Source of the DNA: Candidatus Nitricoxidivorans perseverans | GTDB lineage: Bacteria > Pseudomonadota > Gammaproteobacteria > Burkholderiales > Rhodocyclaceae | DNA: 64,000 bases | Reading direction: 5' to 3' | NCBI GenBank assembly: GCA_030246985.1 | Contig: CP107246.1 | Location: 994,282 to 1,058,281 of the forward strand | Part shown: piece by piece, positions 54,411 through 64,000 of the stretch | Position numbering within the stretch: position 1 is the first letter of the stretch | Layout of the letters: the number at the start of each line of letters is the position of its first letter | The notes under the pieces: model-generated | Told to the model about the DNA's origin: nothing | Seen by the model: the letters and a program-made list of their open reading frames with translations, nothing else | The model's database searches: none | Translations under genes and position numbers: made by a program

Positions 54411-55417
54411 CCCGCCGCCGCGGCCTCCGCCAGGGCGGCCAGGTTGGATGCATCCGCCTCCGGCGGAATCTCGCATCCGGAGGACAGGATGAACCCGCCG
54501 CGGTCGGCGAAAGCGTCCATCAATCCCCGGGCGCGGGCCGCCAGCGCCGTCGGCGCCGGATCGAGGAAGTCGAGCGATTTCAGGTTGCCGGCCAGGCAGG
54601 TCCCGGGCAGCAGGCGCCGGGCCGCGGCCGCATCCACGTAGTAGTCGAAGGTGGCGATGTCGGCGCCGATCTCCGGATAATGCGGCAGGATGTCTCCCGT
54701 CGGGCCGGCGATGTTGAGCCAGGTCAGCACCGCCCCGGCCGCGCGCAACCCAGTCATGAGGCGCGTCAGTCGCGGGCGAAGCAACTCCCGGAAGAACGCC
54801 GCCGGCACCACGGCGCCCGATGCCGCCGGATCGAACACCACGACGCCATGAGCGCCCGTGGCCAGTATCGCAGCTCCGTAACGAAGCGCCACGCCCACGG
54901 CCAGGTCAAGGGCCGCCTCGAAGCGGCGGTGGTCGTCCGCCGCCAGGTAGAGCGCGATCTCGGTTCCATAGAGCTGGGTCGCCAGAGTCATCGGGCCGGC
55001 CACGGCGCCGGCAACGAGGACGGTATCGCCGAGGGTGCGCCGCAACAGGCTCACGGCGCGCAGCATTTCCGGCATCCGGCCGTCGCGCGCCGGGTCCGGC
55101 GGTTCCAGCGCGGATGCATCGTCCCCCGGCGCCAGGATATATTCGACGACATCCGGATACTGGCGTTCGTAGTACTTGAGGCGCGACCCCAGGGCCTCGG
55201 TCTCCACGCCGAAATCCATGAAAGCGAACACCGCGTCGCCGCCGTAGCGCCCTCGTTCCCGCAACTGGCATTCCGCCAGCAATTTCCCGTCGCGCACATA
55301 AGCGTCGATGCCCACGCCGGCGGCCGCGGCGGCGTGACCGAACAACAGGGGTGCGAAGGGAACGCGGTCGGTCGGCTGGAATCGCGCCGCGGCGAGGATG
55401 CGATCGAGGCCGTTCAT
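54407..55417 (-). CDS. Uroporphyrinogen decarboxylase-family corrinoid methyltransferase
   Basis: A 336-residue UroD-fold protein. RILAAARFQPTDRVPFAPL opens, with GAVAGPMTLATQLYG, and the C-terminal stretch LSSGCEIPPEADASN holds the Cys-x-zinc region of MtaA/MtbA-type methyltransferases, whereas heme-pathway HemE lacks this. It should move a methyl between a corrinoid protein and a small acceptor or donor. Substrate is unknown; betaproteobacteria lack the coenzyme M used by archaeal relatives. It overlaps the corrinoid gene by 4 bases. Confidence 0.85.
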   Translation of the reverse strand: MNGLDRILAAARFQPTDRVPFAPLLFGHAAAAAGVGIDAYVRDGKLLAECQLRERGRYGGDAVFAFMDFGVETEALGSRLKYYERQYPDVVEYILAPGDDASALEPPDPARDGRMPEMLRAVSLLRRTLGDTVLVAGAVAGPMTLATQLYGTEIALYLAADDHRRFEAALDLAVGVALRYGAAILATGAHGVVVFDPAASGAVVPAAFFRELLRPRLTRLMTGLRAAGAVLTWLNIAGPTGDILPHYPEIGADIATFDYYVDAAAARRLLPGTCLAGNLKSLDFLDPAPTALAARARGLMDAFADRGGFILSSGCEIPPEADASNLAALAEAAAAG

Positions 55418-56076
55418 GGCTGGACCTCCGGCACCGCCAGGCTGTCGAGATAACGCGCGCCGTCGAAAGCGGTTTCGGCCACGTAATCGACGTTCAACTC
55501 GTCCGGCGCCAATTGCTTGAGGGCGGCGCCGCCGGCCACCACTTCCACGCCGTCGAGGCCGCGGGCGCGGAGCGCGCCGCGTATTCGCCGCACCTGCGGC
55601 ACGATCGTGCTGATGAGTCCGCTGACCAGCACCGCCCGTGCATGCTCCCGTTCCGCCGCCGCCACCAGGGCATCCAGCGGGCAGTCGCGGCCGATATCCA
55701 CCACGCGGTAACCCTTGCCGATAAGAACCATTCGGACGATGTTCTTGCCGAGGTCATGAACGTCTCCTTCGAGGGTGGCGATCACGAAGGTCGCCCTGCC
55801 GCGCTTCGGCGGCAGGCCCTCCGGGTACAACTCGCGGATGACCACCGAGACGGCGCGGCCTACCAGCATGATCTCCAACAGATTGAACTGCTCGATGGTG
55901 CATTTGTCGTCGAGCCTGCCCATGGCCGCCTCGAGCCCGTCGGTAACGATGCGCTCGGCGCCGACTCCCGCCTCACGCAGCCGGCGCGTTTCCGCCAGGG
56001 CGGCGGCATGGTCGCCGGCCAGCAGGGTATCGATCAGCGGCCGAAAGTCGACGACGGAAACGGTATTGCCAACCAT
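55414..56076 (-). CDS. Corrinoid (B12-binding) methyltransferase protein
   Basis: A 220-residue protein of the MtbC/MttC type. N-terminal helical cap (about 1-90, [29 protein letters not shown]) followed by a B12-binding Rossmann domain with D105-x-H107-x2-G110 ([14 protein letters not shown]), the lower-ligand His. It carries the methyl on cobalt between two methyltransferases. It is the first gene of the four-gene operon. The ATG at 56074-56076 was chosen from the usual cap start; a longer frame upstream has no family match. Confidence 0.92.
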   Translation of the reverse strand: MVGNTVSVVDFRPLIDTLLAGDHAAALAETRRLREAGVGAERIVTDGLEAAMGRLDDKCTIEQFNLLEIMLVGRAVSVVIRELYPEGLPPKRGRATFVIATLEGDVHDLGKNIVRMVLIGKGYRVVDIGRDCPLDALVAAAEREHARAVLVSGLISTIVPQVRRIRGALRARGLDGVEVVAGGAALKQLAPDELNVDYVAETAFDGARYLDSLAVPEVQP

Positions 56077-56125
56077 GACGAGGCTTATCGGGAAGGATGC
56101 GGTTACTATATGCTCCCTTCCCGCG

Positions 56126-57967
<1,842 letters not shown>

Positions 57968-57992
57968 CCGGCCGCCATCCGGGCGGCCCCGT

Positions 57993-58345
57993 TCAAGCCG
58001 CGCCGTGTTCGGCCAGGAACTCGCGCACCCAGTGCTCGGCGCGGGCGCCGGAAAAGCGTCCGCGGATCTCGCCGCCGGCGAACAGCAGCACGGTCGGGAA
58101 GCCCTTCAGCCCGTAGCGGCCGGCCAGCTTCATGTTCGCGCCTTCGTCGACCTCGACCTTGGCGAGCTTCAGCCTGCCGGCCAGACCGTGCGCGACGCGC
58201 TCCAGCACAGGCGTCAGCGCGCGGCAGGGCGAGCACCAGTCGGCCCAGAAATCGACGACCACCGGGGTGGCGTGCGATGCCTCGATGACCGCGATCTCGA
58301 AGCCCTCGAGATCGATGTCGAAAATGTGGCCGGCGTCAGGGCTCA

Positions 58346-58346
<1 letters not shown>
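57993..58346 (-). CDS. Thioredoxin-like protein
   Basis: A 117-residue thioredoxin fold with the active site WADWCSPCR (C38, C41), so CSPC in place of the usual CGPC. The Ser raises or lowers the redox potential in engineered proteins, hence its role may differ from general thioredoxin. The cis-Pro motif GFPTVLLF is intact. No signal peptide, so cytoplasmic. Its ATG overlaps the stop of ybiT as TGATG, so it is made with that ABC-F protein. Confidence 0.9.
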
Positions 58347-59977
<1,631 letters not shown>

Positions 59978-60020
59978 TGAAAATCCTTTGATGGGAGAGA
60001 ACTCCGGTAGAGTCCCGTCC

Positions 60021-60755
60021 ATGAAGAAAAAAATGACCCTGGACAAAATCCTGCAAACGCAGGGCTTCGGCACCCGGAAAGCGTGCCGTCAACTGATCCT
60101 CGGAGGCGAGGTCAGTATTGCCGGCGAGACCGTGACCGGCTTCGGCGATGCGTTGGAAACGGCGGGCCTGTCATTCACCGTCCATGGCGAGACGTGGGCC
60201 TGCCGCGAGCAGGTGTACATTGTACTGAACAAGCCGCCCAACTTTGAATGCTCGCGCAAGCCCAGCCACCATCCGGGCATCCTGACGCTGCTGCCGGAGC
60301 AGTTTCTCCAGCGCGACGTGCAGCCGGTCGGCCGCCTGGACCACGACACCACCGGCCTGCTGCTGCTGTCGGACGACGGCGCCTTCATCCACGCACAGTC
60401 GCATCCGAAGCGCCACGTGCCCAAGGTGTATGTGGCGACCACCGCCGAGCCGATCACGCCGGCCCTGCTGGCGCAGTTGCGGGGCGGCGTGCAGCTCGCC
60501 GACGAGTCCGCGCCGATGGCGGCGCAGGCGCGGCAGATCGACACGCACCGGCTGGAGATCATCCTCGAACAGGGCAAGTACCATCAGGTCAAGCGCATGC
60601 TGGCCGCCGCCGGCAACCATTGCGCCGCCCTGTGCCGTGTCGCCATCGGCGGCCTCACACTCGACGCCCTGGCGCTGGAGGAAGGCGCCTGGCGCCACCT
60701 CGACCCGGATCAGTTGGCGCTGCTGTCCGGAACCCGTGGATGCAGCTTGCCGTAG
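60021..60755 (+). CDS. rsuA: 16S rRNA pseudouridine(516) synthase-type enzyme
   Basis: A 244-residue RsuA/RluE-family pseudouridine synthase. N-terminal S4-like domain (1-60, [20 protein letters not shown]), then the catalytic domain with the Asp in [20 protein letters not shown] and [13 protein letters not shown]. It starts divergently 44 bases from ybiT. Which rRNA position it modifies (U516 or other) is by family only. The last 46 bases overlap ycaO. Confidence 0.9.
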   Translation: MKKKMTLDKILQTQGFGTRKACRQLILGGEVSIAGETVTGFGDALETAGLSFTVHGETWACREQVYIVLNKPPNFECSRKPSHHPGILTLLPEQFLQRDVQPVGRLDHDTTGLLLLSDDGAFIHAQSHPKRHVPKVYVATTAEPITPALLAQLRGGVQLADESAPMAAQARQIDTHRLEIILEQGKYHQVKRMLAAAGNHCAALCRVAIGGLTLDALALEEGAWRHLDPDQLALLSGTRGCSLP

Positions 60756-62464
60756 GCCTCCAATAGCCGCCGGTGCAGGTCGCAGCCCTCGAAATCCCTG
60801 CCCGGCGCATCGATGCCGGAAAATCGTTGCTCCCGCCGCAGCAGGGCCTCGGCGGTTTCCAGGGTGGTAGCGCCGTAGAGATGTTGCAGGGCGACGCGGC
60901 GCCCCCCGGCGCCTTCCAGTTCCAGCAGGGTCTCGATGCAGCGGTAGAGGCGGCGCCGGCCCTCGTCGATCTGTTCGAAGTGGCGCACCCATTCGCAGCC
61001 CTCGCGGATCGATTCCTCGTCGCCGATGGCCAGCGCCAGCAGGGTTTTCAGCTCGCCCACCCGCAGGTCGGCCCAGACCGAGCCGGCATCGGCGGCCAGC
61101 CCGATCAGCGCGGCGACGGGGCGGTCGTCCGGAAGATCGAGATCAATCAGCGTCTCCAGCAGGTCGGCGCACTCGTCGTCGTCCAGTTCGGGAAGGTAAA
61201 GGATGGCCTCGCGGATTTCGTTGCCGACGCTGTTGTTCTCCCATTCCAGATCGTCCAGCGGGTAGATTTCGGACATGCCCGGCACGAGGATGCGGCAGGC
61301 ATAAACGCCGAGATGGTCGAAGTCGGCGATGTAGATGTCGTGGCCGGCGCGATGGATGCGGTCCTCCAGCCATTGGCAGTCCTCGGCCGTGGTGGCATCG
61401 GCGCCGCTGAAATTCCAGTCGGCGAATTCGAAGTCCGGCGCATCGCCGAGGAAGTCCCATCCGACGATGCCGCTCGAATCGACGAAGTGGATTTCGAGGT
61501 TGGGCGCGGCGGCGATCTCTTCCCGGTCGAAGCCGGGCTCGGGAAAGCCGCCGAGGGCGTCGAGGCCGCGCCCCTGGAGCAGCTCGGTCAGCGCGCGCTC
61601 CAGCGCGATCTCGAAGCGCGGATGGGCGCCGAAGCTGGCAAAGCAGCCCTGGTCGCCGGGATGGAGCAGCGTGACGTTCATCACCGGCCATTCACCGCCC
61701 AGCGAGGCATCCCTGACCAGGATGCCGAAGCCCGCGCGGCGCAAGGCGCGGATGCCGGCCTCGATGGCGGGAAAGCGGGCGATCACCGCTTCGGGCACGT
61801 CCGGCAGGCAGATTCCCTCGCGGAGGATGCGGAACTTGACGTGGCGCTCGATGATTTCAGACAGCGCCTGGGTGCGGGCCTCGGCCGGCGTGTTGCCGGC
61901 CGACATGCCGTTGCTGACATACAGGTTGCCGATGATGTTGACCGGGAACCAGACGGTCGCGCCATCGCGGCTCCGCACGTAGGGCAGCGCGCAGATGCCG
62001 CGTTCGGCGTCGCCGGAATTGAGGTCCACCAGGGCGCGGGCGTCGATGGAACCTTCCGGGTTGTACAAGCGGCGCAGTTCCGGCGTCAGCAACCCTTCCG
62101 GCCATCCGCCATCCCCATCGTCCTCGGACAGCGTGAACCACCGTTCCCGCGGGTAATGGACGAAGCCGCGTCCGGCAATCGCCTCCCCCAGGTGGTAATG
62201 CGACCAGAAATAATTGCAGGCCAGGCGCTCGAAGAACTCGCCGAGCGCGCTCGCCAGGGCGGCCGGCCGGGAGGCGCCCTTGCCGTTGGTGAACAGCAGC
62301 GGGCAATCCCGGTCGCGCACATGCACCGACCAAACGCCATCGACCGGGTTCAGCCAGGAGCGTTCCTCGACATGGAAACCGAGCGACGCCAGCCGGCCCT
62401 GCAGGGTGGCGATGGAGGATTCGAGGGAGGCATCCTTGCCGGCGATGAAGTGTTCCGTTTGCAT
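60710..62464 (-). CDS. ycaO: YcaO-domain protein (E. coli YcaO type)
   Basis: A 584-residue protein, as E. coli YcaO (586). It opens FIAGKDASLESSIATLQGRL, with LASALGEFFERLACNYF and SEIIERHVKFRI carrying the acidic ATP/Mg residues, and a C-terminal tetratricopeptide-like part. It is the stand-alone YcaO linked in E. coli to RimO-dependent beta-methylthiolation of ribosomal protein S12; no RiPP biosynthesis neighbours are present, so a peptide cyclase role is not suggested. It is convergent with rsuA (46-base overlap). Confidence 0.93.
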   Translation of the reverse strand: MQTEHFIAGKDASLESSIATLQGRLASLGFHVEERSWLNPVDGVWSVHVRDRDCPLLFTNGKGASRPAALASALGEFFERLACNYFWSHYHLGEAIAGRGFVHYPRERWFTLSEDDGDGGWPEGLLTPELRRLYNPEGSIDARALVDLNSGDAERGICALPYVRSRDGATVWFPVNIIGNLYVSNGMSAGNTPAEARTQALSEIIERHVKFRILREGICLPDVPEAVIARFPAIEAGIRALRRAGFGILVRDASLGGEWPVMNVTLLHPGDQGCFASFGAHPRFEIALERALTELLQGRGLDALGGFPEPGFDREEIAAAPNLEIHFVDSSGIVGWDFLGDAPDFEFADWNFSGADATTAEDCQWLEDRIHRAGHDIYIADFDHLGVYACRILVPGMSEIYPLDDLEWENNSVGNEIREAILYLPELDDDECADLLETLIDLDLPDDRPVAALIGLAADAGSVWADLRVGELKTLLALAIGDEESIREGCEWVRHFEQIDEGRRRLYRCIETLLELEGAGGRRVALQHLYGATTLETAEALLRREQRFSGIDAPGRDFEGCDLHRRLLEAYGKLHPRVPDSSAN

Positions 62465-62483
62465 GGGGGGTTCCGTTCAAGTT

Positions 62484-63134
62484 TCAGTCGATCTGTGCTT
62501 CAGGCCGATTGGCCACGTCCAGACGAATCGTCTCGCACGGGTCGTTCAGCCCGCGCTCGATCTGCACCGGGGTCAGCACGTAGCCTTTCCGGTATGCATA
62601 AATCCGGCGCACATCTGCATCCGCATCCGTCAGCCCGACCTCGATCTGCATCGCGTCCAGCGTCAGGTCGAACCGCATGGCAAGCGCGCATCGAACCATT
62701 CGCTTCCTATCTTGCTGCGCCCGGTCAATCTGCCTTGGCGTAAGTGGGTTGTTGGGATTGCGAACCGTGCTCCATCGAATCTCCCAGTCGGGATCGGTGA
62801 GCTTCCGCTCCAGTTCGTCATTCCCAATCTCTTTGTTCCATGTGGCCGATTCGATGTTCGCCTCGATGACAAGGCTGTTCTTCTCTGTGCGCACCTCAAC
62901 GACGCGACAAGTCAGCCAACGGGTGGCCTCGTTGATGAAATTTCCCGTGAATGTCAGATCGATTGCTTCAAGTGCCTCAATGGCATGGATCGCCCCCGTC
63001 TGTTCAAGTGAAGCAAAAGCCAATAGCACCCATCCCGTATCGCAGTCTCCATCATCATCGCATGTGATGGCACTCACATAGATCACTGTTCCCGGTGTCG
63101 GGGCATCCGCCAAAGCCGCCGCGCCAATGAACAT
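62484..63134 (-). CDS. Hypothetical protein with HEAT-like short repeats
   Basis: A 216-residue protein without a firm family. The first half (MFIGAAALADAP... with YVSAITCDDDGDCDTGW and WLTCRVVEVRTEKN) is beta-rich and may begin with a weak signal-like helix. The second half (about 108-216) consists of some 3.5 helical repeats of about 25 residues, e.g. LTPRQIDRAQQD and LTPVQIERGLNDPCETIRLDVAN. Its ATG overlaps the stop of a truncated upstream gene (TGATG), so it was the second gene of an operon broken by the ISL3 element. Lower GC than the neighbours suggests transfer. Confidence 0.75.
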   Translation of the reverse strand: MFIGAAALADAPTPGTVIYVSAITCDDDGDCDTGWVLLAFASLEQTGAIHAIEALEAIDLTFTGNFINEATRWLTCRVVEVRTEKNSLVIEANIESATWNKEIGNDELERKLTDPDWEIRWSTVRNPNNPLTPRQIDRAQQDRKRMVRCALAMRFDLTLDAMQIEVGLTDADADVRRIYAYRKGYVLTPVQIERGLNDPCETIRLDVANRPEAQID

Positions 63135-63295
63135 CAGTCATAGGTCATCCCGGATTCTGGATCGACGCCCAGGCAGCCGGAAGCCTCCGAGATCTGACCA
63201 TGGGGCGTCAGCAGCACCGGACTGCTGCGGTTCGTGACGGCGAAGCAGGGGCTAGTTTCTTTCAGTTCTCCCCGCCATTCCGCCTTTGGAAATTC
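63134..63295 (-). pseudogene. 3' fragment of a gene cut by the ISL3 element
   Basis: Fifty-two open codons, starting at the IS end and finishing at TGA 63134-63136, encode a plausible C-terminus (EFPKAEWRGELKETSPCFAV, then VLLTPHGQISEASGCLGV). The stop overlaps the next gene's ATG as TGATG, typical of translational coupling. No start or conserved N-terminus remains. The parent family is not recognised. Confidence 0.7.
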
Positions 63296-64000
63296 GGGCT
63301 GTTCACGGATTTCCTACGGTAAACAAGCGTGCCGACGGTAATGCGGGCGGCATGCAGTTATAGAGGAACGAAGGCGTGTCCTCTGTGTTCAACTGGAAGA
63401 TCTTGAGCTTGAGATACGCCATATCGCGGAAGCCTCGGGCACGGCGGCGCAGCAGGGCGATGGAGACGTTGCCGGCCTCCAGTCGCGCAGTGGTGATCGG
63501 ATGAGCGGCGTAGGCGCAGATGCCGGAACGATGGGACTGCAAGGTCTTCACGAACTTGGCAAGGCCCGTGATCTTGGCGGCCTTGGCCATGCCGCACCAG
63601 TCGTCAAGGCGCTCGGCCATGTCCGTCGGTGTGGCCGGCTGGTGCCACAGGCGCTGCAACTGCTCCTTGAGCGTGTAGAGGGAAGCCAGCGGTTGGTTCT
63701 GTGCCAGCAACAGGTCAAGCCGGCCCTGGTCAGTGTCCTTGAGGGTGCTGCGATTGGAGAGCAGCAGCCACAGGCTGCCCTTGATCGCCTGCTGGCCGGT
63801 GAGGTCGCCCAGCGTCTTGGCCGCCTTGAACTCGGCGCGGCGGCAATCGCGGATCACCTTGTTGAACATCTGCATGACGTGGAAGCGGTCGAAGACGATG
63901 GATGCCTGCGGCAGCGATTCGCGCACGGCGGCGATGTAGGCCGGCCCCATGTCGAGCGCGACGGCCTTGATGCCGGCAGCGCACTCCTGCGACAGGGCGT
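63296..64000. mobile_element. ISL3-family insertion sequence, partial
   Basis: The left boundary is set at GGGCTGTTCACGGATTTCC (63297-63315), a GGGCT-start terminus like those of ISL3 elements. It interrupts a coding frame at 63295. The right end and the 8-bp target copy lie outside the window. Confidence 0.75.
63303..64000 (-). CDS. ISL3-family transposase, C-terminal part (runs off window)
   Basis: The frame reads ALSQECAAGIKAVALDMGPA from the window edge and continues for 232 codons. VALDMGPAYIAAVRESLP and VFDRFHVMQMFNKVIRDCRR contain Asp residues of the DDE site and its HVM mark; GLAKFVKTLQSHRSGI and LEAGNVSIALLRRRARGFRD carry the final part of the catalytic domain. This is the ISL3 type. 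The N-terminal zinc-ribbon and helix-turn-helix part is beyond base 64000. Whether the element is intact cannot be told. Confidence 0.88.
   Translation of the reverse strand, partial: ALSQECAAGIKAVALDMGPAYIAAVRESLPQASIVFDRFHVMQMFNKVIRDCRRAEFKAAKTLGDLTGQQAIKGSLWLLLSNRSTLKDTDQGRLDLLLAQNQPLASLYTLKEQLQRLWHQPATPTDMAERLDDWCGMAKAAKITGLAKFVKTLQSHRSGICAYAAHPITTARLEAGNVSIALLRRRARGFRDMAYLKLKIFQLNTEDTPSFLYNCMPPALPSARLFTVGNP

Noticed and set aside
51612-54641. A rightward open frame of about 1,000 codons across the HD-GYP and activator genes
   Set aside because: It is antisense to two genes with intact domains and motifs, has no recognisable motif and shows the Arg/Gly/Gln composition of a shadow frame.
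56075-56125. ATG at 56075 as recQ start, sharing CATG with the corrinoid gene
   Set aside because: It would add about 17 non-conserved residues and lies upstream of the likely -10 (TACTAT). GTG 56126 or TTG 56147 fit the family start better.

Overview
The window is high-GC DNA (roughly two thirds G+C by eye) from a betaproteobacterium. Gene content and order (exbB-exbD-lpxK-Trm112-kdsB-adk, xseA-sodB, clpS-clpA, a bioF-bioH-bioC-bioD operon, grpE-dnaK-dnaJ, trxB/ftsK/lolA) fit the Rhodocyclales and relatives. Pyrophosphate-linked energy metabolism (HppA, PPi-type phosphofructokinase), c-type cytochromes, a heme-bearing chemoreceptor and an FNR-type site suggest a respiratory, redox-flexible, motile cell. 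The genus cannot be fixed from this sequence alone.

Layout. 1-5.2 kb: hppA (partial), pfp, adk, kdsB, a Trm112-like gene, lpxK, exbD and exbB, all leftward and mostly overlapping. 5.3-8.2 kb: a coiled-coil/J-domain protein facing a large Sel1-repeat protein. 8.3-13.8 kb: xseA, sodB, a DUF192 gene, a cold-shock gene with a long leader, clpS and clpA. 13.8-18.5 kb: a TonB-type protein, an HNH nuclease, then one operon for an SHP-type heme protein, a diheme cytochrome c, a cytochrome b561 and a QseBC-like two-component system. 18.5-24.6 kb: ygiQ whose end overlaps tRNA-Ser(CGA), mltF, and leftward serS and rarA.

24.6-30.5 kb is the accessory region, a small chromosomal integron. An integron integrase overlaps rarA by 4 bases. 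Behind it lie a cassette with a backward gene, a GNAT cassette and a HEPN-like cassette, each with matching end sequences. Then come a broken IS110-family element joined to attC sequence, a BrnT-like toxin-antitoxin pair and a DUF6544 gene.

30.6-38.5 kb returns to core genes: SCO, trxB, ftsK, lolA and the biotin operon, whose bioC carries an in-frame 63-base palindrome. 38.6-45.7 kb: a chemoreceptor with a CxxCH heme motif, the heat-shock operon with two sigma-32-like promoters, a stand-alone CZB zinc protein and a second chemoreceptor. 45.8-51.4 kb: cysS, a TPR protein and an L,D-transpeptidase that share a C-terminal domain, two cyclophilins and lpxH. 51.4-56.1 kb: a compact four-gene leftward operon for a corrinoid protein, a UroD-type methyltransferase, an Fe-S/ATP corrinoid activator and an HD-GYP protein. 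This operon, the heme chemoreceptor, the integron and the bioC palindrome are the most interesting parts. 56.1-64 kb: recQ, a thioredoxin-like gene, ybiT, rsuA, ycaO, a helical-repeat protein whose upstream partner is cut by an ISL3-family element, and the partial ISL3 transposase running off the window.
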